64,000 bases of DNA from Stenotrophomonas maltophilia (lineage in GTDB: Bacteria > Pseudomonadota > Gammaproteobacteria > Xanthomonadales > Xanthomonadaceae), in assembly GCA_002364755.1 (NCBI GenBank), contig DEZI01000037.1:1-64000 (forward strand), given 5' to 3'. Within the stretch, counting starts at the first letter, position 1. Each line of letters starts with the position of its first letter. Below are positions 1 through 8,926 of the stretch, in pieces. Below the pieces are notes generated by a model. It did not search any database. It saw nothing but the letters and a program-made list of their open reading frames with translations, and was not told where the DNA came from. Made by a program: the position numbers and the translations under genes.

Positions 1-16
1 GCCGCCCACCGGTCGC

Positions 17-105
17 AACCCACCAGAGCAGTGATGCCGTTCCGACAGCTCGCTTGAAACTGTCGAAGGCGAGGTGGGTCCGGTTGCGGGGGTGTGAGCG
101 GCATG
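17..105 (+). repeat. Dispersed ~90-bp repeat, copy A
   Basis: This stretch matches the reverse complement of 44913-45002 over nearly its whole length, with one small indel and scattered substitutions. The conserved core contains cgttccgacag, gaaactgtcgaaggcg and gtgggtccggttg. Neither copy lies in a credible gene, so this looks like a non-coding dispersed element. It is seen directly by comparing the two sites; its family is not identified here. Confidence 0.8.
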
Positions 106-106
106 G

Positions 107-126
107 GCCCGAGGCATGCCTCGGGC
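107..126. repeat. 20-bp perfect palindrome
   Basis: The sequence gcccgaggcatgcctcgggc is its own reverse complement. It directly follows repeat copy A. A second inverted repeat, gttgggc/gcccaac, follows at 129-147. Together they could fold into adjacent hairpins in RNA or extruded DNA. No gene is visible in 1-345. Confidence 0.7.
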
Positions 127-276
127 GGGTTGGGCAGGACGCCCAACCCCGGTCTTGCCGTGTGCGCAGGACAGCGCACACGAGCAAGCGGCGACCAAGC
201 CCCCATGGATGGGTTTACGGCGTCCCCGCAAACCCACAGTGCCCCGCCATCCCCCGGAATGCCGCTCTTGATCTTG

Positions 277-300
277 CTTCGGCTTCGGCTTCGGCTTCGG
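277..300 (+). repeat. Four tandem CTTCGG hexamers
   Basis: Four perfect copies of cttcgg lie head to tail. This is a short tandem repeat in a non-coding stretch, prone to slippage, and useful mainly as a strain marker. It is not a CRISPR array: the unit is only 6 bp and there are no spacers. Confidence 0.85.
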
Positions 301-311
301 CCTCTGCAGGT

Positions 312-330
312 GCAGGGCTGCAAGCCCTGC
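312..330. terminator. Hairpin downstream of the response regulator
   Basis: The arms gcagggct and agccctgc pair around a 3-nt loop. The site lies 16 bp beyond the stop of the response regulator on the minus strand, so it may end that transcript. It has no clear U-tract, so intrinsic termination is not certain. A near-identical hairpin occurs at 44779-44797, which suggests a repeat family. Confidence 0.45.
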
Positions 331-345
331 AGAAAACCCCCACCT

Positions 346-999
346 TCAATCGTGACCGCTGTCATCCAGGCTGATGATCCCGCGCCGCAGCGCCTGCGTC
401 ACCGCATGCGTGCGGTCTCCCACGCCCAGCTTGTCCATCAGGCTCTTCATGTGCGCCTTCACCGTCTGCTCGGAAATCTGCATCCGCTCACCGATGCGCT
501 TGTTCGACAGGCCACCGGCAACGTGCCGCAGCACTTCCGTCTCGCGCGGCGACAGCCGGTCTTCCACCACGTGGGCGGCGATGCTCGCGGCCACCGCGGG
601 TGGAATCGCGGCGCGGCGGCCACCGGCCACCGTGCGGATCGTGTCCACCAGTTCGTGGCGCAGCATATCCTTCAGCAGGTAGGCGCTCGCGCCGGCCTGC
701 AGCGCACGTACCGCACGCACGTCGCCACGGTAGGTGGTCAGCACGATGATGCGTGCGCGCGGGTCCAGCGCACGGATCCGCACGATCGCTTCCACGCCAT
801 CCAGGCGCGGCATCTGCAGGTCCATCAGCACCACGTCCGGCTGCAGTTCCTGGTAGCGCGCGACGGCTTCTTCGCCATCGGCGGCTTCGCCCAGAAGGCG
901 CAGGTCAGGTTGCGCGCCGAGCAGGGCGGCCAGGCCGTCGCGCAGCAGGGGATGGTCGTCGACCACCAGCACGCCGATCGGGGAAGAAGACTCAGTCAT
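346..999 (-). CDS. LuxR/NarL-family response regulator
   Basis: A 217-residue cytoplasmic two-component regulator. The receiver domain (about 8-125) has the acidic pair Asp14-Asp15, the phospho-acceptor Asp60 in VLMDLQMP, the LTTY switch region and the conserved Lys of LLKD. The output domain (about 150-215) is a LuxR-type helix-turn-helix with LSPRETEVL and the recognition stretch SEQTVKAHM. The start is the ATG that overlaps the upstream kinase stop by 8 nt, which implies translational coupling. Longer upstream frames only read antisense to the kinase. The target genes cannot be read from the sequence. Confidence 0.93.
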   Translation of the reverse strand: MTESSSPIGVLVVDDHPLLRDGLAALLGAQPDLRLLGEAADGEEAVARYQELQPDVVLMDLQMPRLDGVEAIVRIRALDPRARIIVLTTYRGDVRAVRALQAGASAYLLKDMLRHELVDTIRTVAGGRRAAIPPAVAASIAAHVVEDRLSPRETEVLRHVAGGLSNKRIGERMQISEQTVKAHMKSLMDKLGVGDRTHAVTQALRRGIISLDDSGHD

Positions 1000-3900
1000 T
1001 GTGCTTTGCACTCCAGGGCCAGCGCCAACGTGGCGGCCGGCGGTGATACAGGCGCCGTGCGGGAACCGCCAGCGCGACTTCGGTGCCCAGGCCCGGGCGG
1101 GTCCACAGCTGCAGTTCCGCGCCCAGCCGCTGCGCGCGTTCGCGCATGCCCTGCAGGCCCCAGTGGCCATGGCCGGCATCATCGTCGGCAATGCCGACGC
1201 CGTCGTCGCGCACATGCAGCAGGAAGCAGCGGCTGCCGTAGGACAGCTCCACTTCGATGGCGCTGGCCTGGGCGTGGCGCAGGGCATTGCGGATCGCTTC
1301 GCGTCCGATCAGGAACACTTCCTCCACGGCATCGGGCCGCAGTGTCGGTGGCGTGCCTTCGACGGTCAGGCGCAGCGGGTTGGTGCCCTGGCCGGCGTAC
1401 TCGGCATGCACGTCGGCCAGTGCAGTGGCCAGGTCGCGGCCGGCGAAGGGACCATCGCGCAGCGCATTGACCCGCTCGCGGCCCTCGGCGAGATTGCGCT
1501 CAGCCAGCTGCATTGCCGATTCCAGCTGGGTGCGCACGTTGTCCGGCGTCTGCGCCGACTGGCTGATCGCATGCAGGCGCAGGATCAACCCCTGGCTGCC
1601 CTGCAGCAGGGTGTCGTGCAGATCGCGGGCGATGCGCTCGCGCTCGCCATGGCGTTCCTGCAGGCGCGCGCGGAACAGTGCGGCCAGCTGTCCGCTGCGG
1701 ATGCGCACGGCCACCATGAGCGCCACCAGTACCAGTGCCGCGCACAGCAGCTTGAACCAGATCGTCTGCACGAAGGTGGAGGCGATGCTGAAGCTGCGGC
1801 TGGCAGGCGCCGTGCTCCAGATGCCGTCTTCGTTGGCCGCTTCTACCTCAAAGCGGTACGTGCCCGGGGCGAGGTTGGTGTAGTAGGCACGCGTGATGCT
1901 GCCGGCGTCCTGCCAGCCTTCGTCCACGCCGGACAGCCGGTAGCGGTAGCGGTTGCGTTCCGGCCGGGCCAGCGACAGCGCCACGTAGTCGATCTGCAGC
2001 TGGGTAGTGCCGGCCGGCAGGCGCAGCCCTTCCTGCAGCGGAGCCTGGGTGGCGCCATACAGCACGTCGCCGATGCGCACACCCGGTGCCCGGGTGTTGG
2101 TGTGCGCAGCGTTGGTGTCCAGCCACGCCAGCCCCTGGTTGGTAGCCAGCCACAGCAGGCCGTCAGCGGCCAGCGCGGCGGTGGGAATCGGGCCGCTCTG
2201 CAGCGCGATGCCGGGCATGCCGTCGACTGCGTCGAACAGGCGCGGTGCCACCGGTTGATGGGTGAGCACGGCTGTACGCAGGGCGGTGCGGTCCAGCCGC
2301 ACCAGCCCGCGGCTGCCATTGAGCCAGAGCCGCCCATGTGCGTCGGCGACCATGCCGGTGATGCCTTCCAGCACGCCCGCCATGTCCGTGCGCACCTCGC
2401 TGAAGTGACCGTCGCCGATGCGCGCGGCCAGCCCGGCTTCGCCGGCCACCAGCAGCATGTCCTGGTCCTGCAGCAGGGCCGTCACCGGTCCAACGGCCAG
2501 CCCCTGGCGGGTATCGAACGTCGCCACGCCGCGGTCGTCCATGCGCCGCAGCCGGCCATCGGCATAACCCAGCAGCACGGCGCCTTCGTTGGCCATCGCC
2601 ATCGACGAACAGGCCTGTTCGGGCAGCCGCGGCTGGCGGTACCACTGCCCGTGCTGGTAGCGCAGGACGCCACGCTCGCCGACACACATCCAGGCGTCAT
2701 CGTCGTTGTGGAACAGCAGCGCCTGCAGGGGCTGCCCGGTGTAGGGGGCGGGAAATGGAATGCGCGTGGCGTGGCCGCCGACGGTGCGGACCAGGTTGAT
2801 CCAGTCGAACTGCCACAACGGTGTCGGCGCCTGGCGTGCGGCATCCTGCAGCTGCCAGGCGCTCCCGCCCAGCAATGTGCGGCGCAGGTCGTAGGGTTTC
2901 AGGTTCTCGCCATAGCCATACACGCGACCGTCGCTGGCGCGTACCAGCGAGCGATAGGGATCACTGGGGCCGGCTGCGAGGGTCTGCACGCTGCGCGCGC
3001 GGAAGCGGTTGAGGCCAAGGTTGGTGCCGACCCAGAGATTGCCTTCGCAATCCAGCAGGACCGGAACTGCCGACGTGGCGGTCAGGCCCTGCGGCGTATC
3101 AAAGCGCTCCATGCGCGTGGCCTGGTCGCCCTCGAAGGTGACCCTTGCCACGCCGCCATGCGGGCTCATCGTGGCCCACAGCGTGCCATCGGCGGTGAAC
3201 TGCAGGCGCGCGGCGACGAGTTCGGGCAGGCGTCGCGCCTCGCGCTCGGCGGCAGGCAGCAGGCCGTGCGCGCTGGCCAGCGGCGAGGTGCCGCGAATGC
3301 GGTCGGCCAGCCAGATTTCGCCGCGCGGGCTTTCGGCCAAGGAGGCCATCTGCGAGACGGCGATGCCGGTGTCCTCGAACGCGCTGGCACCGGCGGGCCG
3401 TCGCCAGATCTTCAGGTCGGCCAGCACCCAGAACGTGCCCTGGCGATCATGCAGCAGCCACTGCACGCGTCGATCCGGCACGCCGCTGTCGCGGGGCACC
3501 GCGCGCCATTGCTGCCCATCGAACCAGCGCAGGCCACCGTTGATGGCCGCCCACAGTCGACCGTCGCGATCACGGCTGAAGTGCGGCACCACGCCGATCG
3601 GCACGCCCTCGGCGCGGCCGAAGCTGCGCAGGTGGCTGGCGGAGAGCTGGCTGATGCCGGCCTGGAAATAGCCGATCCACAGGCTATCGTCGGCATCCGT
3701 TGCCAGGGTGACCATGTTGGTGGAGGGAAACGAGCTGCCCGACGGCGCGGCCTGGCGCTCGAAACGGCGGCCGTCGAAGCGGTACAGGCCCGAGCCCGTC
3801 GCCAGCCACAGCATGCCCTGCGGGTCCTGGGCAATGTCCCAGATGTCGCCGGGCGCACCCTGTCCGACCCGCCACGCGGTGTGCTGGTAGCCGGGCATGC

Positions 3901-4018
3901 CGTCGGCCACGACCGGCCGCTGCTCGGCGAAGGCGGGCAGGGCGATCAGCAGCAGGCACGACAGCAGCGCCCGCAGGCGACGCAGCAAGGGGAGGGGGCG
4001 GCCACGCATGGGCAGCAT
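992..4018 (-). CDS. Periplasmic-propeller sensor histidine kinase
   Basis: A roughly 1008-residue hybrid-length sensor. The order is an N-terminal signal segment (LRALLSCLLLIALPAFA), a large periplasmic two-component regulator propeller with repeated LW(L/V)AT and GLYRFDG-type blades, a Y_Y_Y domain (YRYRLSG, LAPGTYRF), one membrane helix (LLCAALVLVALMVAV), a HisKA_3 dimerisation domain with the phospho-acceptor His in RIARDLHDTLLQG near residue 800, and a HATPase_c domain with DDGVGIADDD and GLQGMRERA. It overlaps the response regulator gene by 8 nt, so the two form a cognate pair. The start could be either of two in-frame ATGs (4018 or 4009), because neither has a strong ribosome site. The ligand is unknown. 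There is no receiver domain, so it is not a full hybrid sensor. Confidence 0.92.
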   Translation of the reverse strand: MLPMRGRPLPLLRRLRALLSCLLLIALPAFAEQRPVVADGMPGYQHTAWRVGQGAPGDIWDIAQDPQGMLWLATGSGLYRFDGRRFERQAAPSGSSFPSTNMVTLATDADDSLWIGYFQAGISQLSASHLRSFGRAEGVPIGVVPHFSRDRDGRLWAAINGGLRWFDGQQWRAVPRDSGVPDRRVQWLLHDRQGTFWVLADLKIWRRPAGASAFEDTGIAVSQMASLAESPRGEIWLADRIRGTSPLASAHGLLPAAEREARRLPELVAARLQFTADGTLWATMSPHGGVARVTFEGDQATRMERFDTPQGLTATSAVPVLLDCEGNLWVGTNLGLNRFRARSVQTLAAGPSDPYRSLVRASDGRVYGYGENLKPYDLRRTLLGGSAWQLQDAARQAPTPLWQFDWINLVRTVGGHATRIPFPAPYTGQPLQALLFHNDDDAWMCVGERGVLRYQHGQWYRQPRLPEQACSSMAMANEGAVLLGYADGRLRRMDDRGVATFDTRQGLAVGPVTALLQDQDMLLVAGEAGLAARIGDGHFSEVRTDMAGVLEGITGMVADAHGRLWLNGSRGLVRLDRTALRTAVLTHQPVAPRLFDAVDGMPGIALQSGPIPTAALAADGLLWLATNQGLAWLDTNAAHTNTRAPGVRIGDVLYGATQAPLQEGLRLPAGTTQLQIDYVALSLARPERNRYRYRLSGVDEGWQDAGSITRAYYTNLAPGTYRFEVEAANEDGIWSTAPASRSFSIASTFVQTIWFKLLCAALVLVALMVAVRIRSGQLAALFRARLQERHGERERIARDLHDTLLQGSQGLILRLHAISQSAQTPDNVRTQLESAMQLAERNLAEGRERVNALRDGPFAGRDLATALADVHAEYAGQGTNPLRLTVEGTPPTLRPDAVEEVFLIGREAIRNALRHAQASAIEVELSYGSRCFLLHVRDDGVGIADDDAGHGHWGLQGMRERAQRLGAELQLWTRPGLGTEVALAVPARRLYHRRPPRWRWPWSAKHND

Positions 4019-4370
4019 TCTGGCAGGTGCGGGGCAGCCGAGGGTGACCCGAACGGGGTAGGCGCGGTGGCGGCGGGATCGGCTATCACGCCGGCTATGG
4101 AGTGGTGGAGGCCGAGGACGCAGCGTCTGTTCGTGATGTTTCCCGACCGTGGGCCCGGCCTGGGCCTGCTCTGGCTGCGGCTGTACCTGGCCGCTGCCCT
4201 GTGTGCGCCGGGATATTCTGGTCTGCGTGGCAGTGTGGCTGCAGGGCGCGGCGGTGCCGCTGCTGGCACGTCGGCCTCCCCCGAACGGGTGAGTGGTGGC
4301 CTCGACGGACGGGGGTAGGGCATCGGTACCTGGCGGCCCACCATGGGGCACCCCGTCGCGGTGCTCTGTC

Positions 4371-4805
4371 ATGGCTGAAGCTTCATCGCCCGTTGCTCCA
4401 GCCCCCGCGTTGGCGCCACACCAGGCTGCAGCCCTGCAGCGCGCATTGCACTACATCGATGCGCATCTGTCGCAGCCGCTGCGGGTGACGGAGCTGGCCG
4501 AGGTGGCCTGCGTGAGCCGTTTCCATCTGGTGCGGCTGTTCCGCACCGGTACCGGCGCCAGCCCGCTGCGCTACCTGCGCCGTCGTCGCATCGAACGCGC
4601 GCGGCAACTGCTGCCGGCCGGCGACCAGCCGATGTCCCGCCTGGCCCAGCATCTGGGCTTCTTCGACCAGAGCCATTTCGTCCGCAGCTTCCGTGCCGAG
4701 ACCGGCTGCAGCCCCGGCCAGTACCTGGCCGGTGATGCCGCCCTGCACATACCCGCTGTCCACCCCGCTTCTGTTGCCCCGCCCACTTCTGGAACCCACC
4801 CATGA
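4371..4805 (+). CDS. AraC-family transcriptional regulator (short)
   Basis: A 144-residue protein made almost only of the AraC DNA-binding domain. The first helix-turn-helix is at VTELAEVACVSRFHLVRLF and the second at MSRLAQHLGFFDQSHFVRSF, followed by the usual GCSPGQY end. There is no N-terminal sensing domain. The ATG at 4371 was chosen because upstream in-frame sequence is low-complexity. Its stop overlaps the start of the next gene (ATGA), so it is translated with the hydrolase, DoxX and amidohydrolase genes and probably controls them. Inducer unknown. Confidence 0.88.
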   Translation: MAEASSPVAPAPALAPHQAAALQRALHYIDAHLSQPLRVTELAEVACVSRFHLVRLFRTGTGASPLRYLRRRRIERARQLLPAGDQPMSRLAQHLGFFDQSHFVRSFRAETGCSPGQYLAGDAALHIPAVHPASVAPPTSGTHP

Positions 4806-5458
4806 CCACTGCCACCGCCACGCCTGCCAAGGGCCTGCTTTCCCCGACCGACCATGCCCTGGTGCTGATCGACTTCCAGTCGCAGATGGCGTTTGCCACC
4901 CACACCATCGACATCTCCGCGCTGCGCAACAACGTCTCGCTGATCAGCAAGGGTGCCAGGGGCTTCAACGTGCCGGTGGTGCTCACCACCGTCGCCGAGA
5001 CGTCGTTCTCCGGCCCGATGTTCCCGGAGCTGCCGGAGATCTTCGCTGGCCAGGCCGTGTTCGACCGCACCTCGATGAACACCTGGGAAGACCAGCCGGT
5101 GATCGATGAGATCAACCGCATCGGCAAGCGGCGCCTTGTGCTGGCGGGCCTGTGGACCAGCGTGTGCATCGTCGGCCCGACCCTGTCGGCGCTGGAGCAG
5201 GGCTTTGAGGTCTACGTGATCACCGATGCCTGCGGCGATGTCAGTGATGAGGCACATGAGCGTGCGATCACCCGCATGGTACAGGCCGGCGCGCGCCCGA
5301 TCACCAGCGTGCAGTACCTGCTGGAACTGCAGCGCGACTGGGCCCGTGGCGAGACCTACGGCCTGACCACCGGCATCGCCCGTGACCATGCCGGCGGCTA
5401 CGGCATCGGCATCCAGTACGCCAAGACCATGTTCGGCGCACAGGAAGGCGGCCACTGA
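4802..5458 (+). CDS. Isochorismatase-family cysteine hydrolase (YcaC-like)
   Basis: A 218-residue cytoplasmic hydrolase of the isochorismatase-like fold. The catalytic Asp is in LVLIDFQSQM and the nucleophilic Cys in AGLWTSVCIVGPT. The cis-peptide-bearing loop lies just before that Cys. Sequence and length resemble YcaC-type hydrolases of unknown substrate, rather than the siderophore isochorismatase at 59186. It sits second in a tightly packed four-gene operon, 2 bp before doxX. The reaction is not known, so I infer only the fold and catalytic type. Confidence 0.9.
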   Translation: MTTATATPAKGLLSPTDHALVLIDFQSQMAFATHTIDISALRNNVSLISKGARGFNVPVVLTTVAETSFSGPMFPELPEIFAGQAVFDRTSMNTWEDQPVIDEINRIGKRRLVLAGLWTSVCIVGPTLSALEQGFEVYVITDACGDVSDEAHERAITRMVQAGARPITSVQYLLELQRDWARGETYGLTTGIARDHAGGYGIGIQYAKTMFGAQEGGH

Positions 5459-5460
5459 GC

Positions 5461-5886
5461 ATGGGCAACGGGCATGGCCTCGACCTGGCCCTGCTGATGC
5501 TGCGCGTGGCAGGGGGAGGTTTCCTGCTGCCACACGCGCTGGGCAAGCTGTTTGGCTGGTTTGGCGGCCCGGGCCTGGCTGGTTTTGCCGGCGAACTGCG
5601 CGGCTTCGGTTTGCCGGCGGTGGCGCCGCTGCCGCTGCTGCTGGCCCTGTTGCAGGTAGCCTCCGGGCTGGCCGTGCTGTTGGGCTGGCAGACCCGCATT
5701 GCCGCACTGGCCGCGGCCGCGTTCATTGCCTTCACCGCGCTGCTCGCCCTGCCCAAGGGCTGGTTCTGGATGCGCGGTGGCACCGAGTACCCGCTGATGT
5801 GGACGCTGGCCCTGCTGGCGATCGCGTTGGCCGGGCCGGGCGCCTGGGCGCTGGATGGCCTGGCCCTGCCTGGAGACATCGCATGA
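5461..5886 (+). CDS. DoxX family membrane protein
   Basis: A 141-residue inner-membrane protein with four hydrophobic helices. DoxX hallmarks are RVAGGGFLLPHALGKLFGWFGGPG near the N terminus and the later ALLQVASGLAVLLGW and ALAGPGAWALDG stretches. DoxX-type proteins are linked to redox and quinone functions, but the role here is unknown. It lies 2 bp after the hydrolase, and its stop overlaps the amidohydrolase start by 4 nt (ATGA). Confidence 0.88.
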   Translation: MGNGHGLDLALLMLRVAGGGFLLPHALGKLFGWFGGPGLAGFAGELRGFGLPAVAPLPLLLALLQVASGLAVLLGWQTRIAALAAAAFIAFTALLALPKGWFWMRGGTEYPLMWTLALLAIALAGPGAWALDGLALPGDIA

Positions 5887-7853
5887 GTTCCTCCCCCCTC
5901 GACCACGGCCGACGCAACGTCGTGCTGGCCAGCGGCGCCGCGATGGCGCTGGGGCTGGCCGGCGGTGCCGCCGCGGCCATCGAAACCCTTCCCAAGGAGC
6001 GCCGCATGAGCACGCTGGTCATCAGAAACTCCCGCGTCACCACCCTTGATCCGCAGCAGCCGCACGCGCAGGCACTGGCGGTTCAGAACGGCCGCATCGC
6101 CGCGGTCGGCAGCGACGAGCAGATCATGCGCGAATGGGGCAACGAGGCCACCATCATTGATGCACAGGGCCGCCGCATCGTGCCCGGCCTCAACGACAGC
6201 CATACCCACCTGATCCGCGGTGGCCTCAACTACAACCTGGAACTGCGCTGGGATGGCCTGCGTTCGCTGGCCGATGCGATGGCCATGCTGAAGGCGCAGG
6301 TCGACCGCACCCCGGCACCGCAATGGGTGCGCGTGGTCGGTGGCTTCACCGCAACGCAGTTCACCGAAAAGCGCCTGCCGACCCTGCAGGAGCTCAACGA
6401 CATCGCGCCGGACACGCCGGTGTTCCTGCTGCACCTGTACGATCGGGCGCTGCTGAACCGCGCCGCCCTGCGTGCCTGCGGCTACACCAAGGAGACGCCG
6501 GATCCGCCCGGTGGCCAGATCGTGCGCGACTCGCTGGGCAACCCGACTGGCCTGCTGCTGGCCAAGCCCAATGCGCTGATCCTGTACGCGACGCTGGCCA
6601 AGGGCCCGCGCCTGCCGATCGAGTACCAGGCCAACTCCACGCGCCACTTCATGCGTGAGTTGAACCGCTTGGGCATCACCTCGGTGATCGATGCCGGTGG
6701 CGGCTTCCAGAACTACCCGGAGGACTACCAGGTCATCGAGCAGCTGCACCGCGACGAGCAGCTGACCGTGCGCATCGCCTACAACCTGTTCACCCAGAAC
6801 AAGGGCAACGAGGTCAACGATTTCCGTGGCTGGAGCGAGATCCTGCAACCGCGCCAGGGCGATGACCTGCTTCGCCACAACGGTGCCGGCGAAATGCTGG
6901 TGTTCTCCGCCGCTGACTTCGAGCTGTTCAACGAGCCGCGGCCGGAATTGCCGCCGGAGCTGGAGCCTGAGCTGCACGACGTGGTGAAGCTGCTGGTGGA
7001 AAAGCGTTGGCCGTTCCGCATCCACGCCACCTACGACGAGAGCATCACCCGCATCCTGGATGTCTACGAGCAGGTGAACCGCGAGGTGCCGTTCGATGGC
7101 CTGCATTGGTTCATCGACCATGCCGAAACCATCACCCCACGCAATATCGAACGCATCCGTGCACTGGGAGGCGGCATCGCCGTGCAGCATCGCATGGCTT
7201 ACCAGGGCGAGGCCTTCGTCGAGCGCTATGGCGTGCAGGCCGCGCGGCATACGCCGCCGGTCAAGCGCATGCTGGCCGAGGGCGTGCCGGTCGGTGCCGG
7301 TACCGATGCGACCCGCGTGGCCAGTTACAACCCGTGGGTGGCGCTGTCGTGGCTGGTGACCGGGCGCACGGTCGGTGGCCTGGCCCTGTATGGCGACGAG
7401 AACCTGCTGGAACGCGAACAGGCACTGCGCCTGTGGACCCAGGGCAGCGCGTGGTTCTCCGGCGACGAAGCGGTGAAGGGCACGCTGAAGCAGGGCCAGC
7501 TGGCCGACTTCATCCTGCTGTCGTCTGATTTCTTCCGCGTCGATGATGCGCGGATCGCCGACATCACCAGCCTGCTGACCGTGGTCGGTGGCCGCATCGT
7601 GCACGCCGACGGCGACTATGCCGGCCTGGCACCGCAGCTCCCGCCGGCAATGCCGGACTGGTCGCCGGTGAACACGTTTGGTGGCTACCACGTTGGCGGC
7701 ACCGCCACCGGCCTGGCTGCGGCGCACCACCACCACCACGGTGTGGCCTGCGGTACCCACGGTGCCCACGGCCATGCCGCGCAGCACGCGGCACCGACCG
7801 ATGACCTGACCGCGTTCTGGGGCGCGATGGGCTGCTCCTGCTTCGCGTTCTGA
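5883..7853 (+). CDS. Amidohydrolase family 3 protein (YtcJ-like), putative Tat substrate
   Basis: A 656-residue metal-dependent hydrolase. Residues about 1-35 look like a twin-arginine signal: an Arg-Arg pair (HGRRNVV) followed by an Ala/Gly-rich hydrophobic run ending AAAA. The composite-domain motif VPGLNDSHTHLIRGG gives the metal-binding His-x-His, and a later histidine is in WFIDHAETI. The start at 5883 overlaps the doxX stop. A second ATG at 6006 has a strong AAGGAG ribosome site and would make a cytoplasmic form. The C terminus is odd: a run of five histidines, further Cys and His residues, then a Cys-Ser-Cys near the end, possibly a second metal site. The substrate is unknown. Confidence 0.87.
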   Translation: MSSSPLDHGRRNVVLASGAAMALGLAGGAAAAIETLPKERRMSTLVIRNSRVTTLDPQQPHAQALAVQNGRIAAVGSDEQIMREWGNEATIIDAQGRRIVPGLNDSHTHLIRGGLNYNLELRWDGLRSLADAMAMLKAQVDRTPAPQWVRVVGGFTATQFTEKRLPTLQELNDIAPDTPVFLLHLYDRALLNRAALRACGYTKETPDPPGGQIVRDSLGNPTGLLLAKPNALILYATLAKGPRLPIEYQANSTRHFMRELNRLGITSVIDAGGGFQNYPEDYQVIEQLHRDEQLTVRIAYNLFTQNKGNEVNDFRGWSEILQPRQGDDLLRHNGAGEMLVFSAADFELFNEPRPELPPELEPELHDVVKLLVEKRWPFRIHATYDESITRILDVYEQVNREVPFDGLHWFIDHAETITPRNIERIRALGGGIAVQHRMAYQGEAFVERYGVQAARHTPPVKRMLAEGVPVGAGTDATRVASYNPWVALSWLVTGRTVGGLALYGDENLLEREQALRLWTQGSAWFSGDEAVKGTLKQGQLADFILLSSDFFRVDDARIADITSLLTVVGGRIVHADGDYAGLAPQLPPAMPDWSPVNTFGGYHVGGTATGLAAAHHHHHGVACGTHGAHGHAAQHAAPTDDLTAFWGAMGCSCFAF

Positions 7854-7869
7854 GCAGGGAAAAGGGGGA

Positions 7870-7892
7870 CGGCGGCGCTTTGGGCGCCGCCG
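7870..7892. terminator. Bidirectional terminator-like hairpin
   Basis: The 9-bp arms cggcggcgc and gcgccgccg flank a 5-nt loop. The hairpin sits in the 46-bp gap between two convergent stops, where a shared terminator is expected. No long T-run follows on either side. Confidence 0.6.
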
Positions 7893-7899
7893 CGTTGCA

Positions 7900-8724
7900 T
7901 CACTTGCGTGCGAACGCCAGCAGGTCGGCGTTGAACTGGTCGGCGTGGGTGATGGTCAGGCCGTGCGGGGCACCGGCGTAGACCTTCAGTTCGGCATCCT
8001 TGATGATCTGCGAGGACAGCTTGGCAGACGCATCGAACGGCACGATCTGGTCGTCATCGCCATGCACGACCAGGGCCGGCACGTCGATCTTCTTCAGGTC
8101 TTCGGTGTAGTCCACTTCCGAGAACTCGTGCACGCAGTCGTACTGGCCCTTGACGCCGCCCAGCATGCCCTGCATCCAGAACGAATCGCGCATGCCCTGG
8201 GTGACGCTGTTGCCATCACGGTTGGCGCCGAAGAACGGTGCCGTCAGGTCCTTGAAGAACTGCGAACGATCACCGCCGGTGCCCTTGCGGATGCCGTCGA
8301 ACACTTCCAGCGGGGTCCCGGCCGGGTTGGCCTCGGTCTTCAGCATCAGCGGCGGTACGGCGCCGACCAGCACCACCTTGGCCACGCGTTTGCTGCCGTG
8401 GCGGCCGACGTAGTGGGCCACTTCACCACCACCGGTGGAATGGCCGACCAGGATCGCGTCCTTCAGGTCGAGGGCATCGAGCACCGCGGCCAGATCGTCG
8501 GCGTAGGTGTCCATGTTGTTGCCGTCCCAGGTCTGGCTGGAGCGGCCATGGCTGCGGCGGTCATGGGCGATGACGCGGTAGCCGCTCTGGCCCATGAACA
8601 GCATCTGCGGATCCCACGCATCCGACGACAGCGGCCAGCCATGGGCGAACACGATCGGCTGGCCAGTGCCCCAGTCCTTGTAGAAGATGCGGGCGCCATC
8701 TTTGACGGTAACGAAGTTGCTCAT
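7900..8724 (-). CDS. Alpha/beta hydrolase (non-heme chloroperoxidase type)
   Basis: A 274-residue alpha/beta-fold hydrolase. It has the oxyanion motif HGWPLSSDAW, the nucleophile elbow GHSTGG (Ser), the acid in VHGDDDQIVPFDA and the late catalytic His in GAPHGLTITHADQFN. Length and motifs match cofactor-free haloperoxidases and related esterases. The natural reaction is probably ester or peracid hydrolysis, although the family name says chloroperoxidase. It is convergent with the amidohydrolase and divergent from the DUF4124 gene, and appears to be a single-gene unit. Confidence 0.9.
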   Translation of the reverse strand: MSNFVTVKDGARIFYKDWGTGQPIVFAHGWPLSSDAWDPQMLFMGQSGYRVIAHDRRSHGRSSQTWDGNNMDTYADDLAAVLDALDLKDAILVGHSTGGGEVAHYVGRHGSKRVAKVVLVGAVPPLMLKTEANPAGTPLEVFDGIRKGTGGDRSQFFKDLTAPFFGANRDGNSVTQGMRDSFWMQGMLGGVKGQYDCVHEFSEVDYTEDLKKIDVPALVVHGDDDQIVPFDASAKLSSQIIKDAELKVYAGAPHGLTITHADQFNADLLAFARK

Positions 8725-8926
8725 TGCAGGTTCCTTTGGCGGTAGGGGAATGACGCCGGCGGTGACGCTGCCGGCGTACCGGCAGTACAGCGCAGGATCC
8801 GCCGCGCGGCTTGCACGCCTGTGTCCGATGGATGGCAGGCGGACAGAGGCGGGGACGACGCATTCCGCTCTGGCGGCGGTCGGTCGGTGCTGGCCACGAT
8901 GCCCGTTCTGCTACGGAGGATGCGGC

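Noticed and set aside
277..300. Tandem CTTCGG units as a CRISPR array
   Set aside because: The unit is 6 bp, with no spacers and no cas genes in the window.
1001..4318. Long plus-strand frame of about 1100 codons opposite the histidine kinase
   Set aside because: The opposite strand encodes a clear kinase. The plus frame is Ala/Arg/Gln-rich with no domains, a shadow typical of high-GC DNA.
4802..5458. Second siderophore isochorismatase
   Set aside because: It resembles YcaC-type hydrolases and sits with DoxX and an amidohydrolase; the siderophore enzyme is at 59186.
5301..7787. Long minus-strand frame opposite the amidohydrolase
   Set aside because: It reads antisense to a gene with recognised motifs, and has low-complexity composition.
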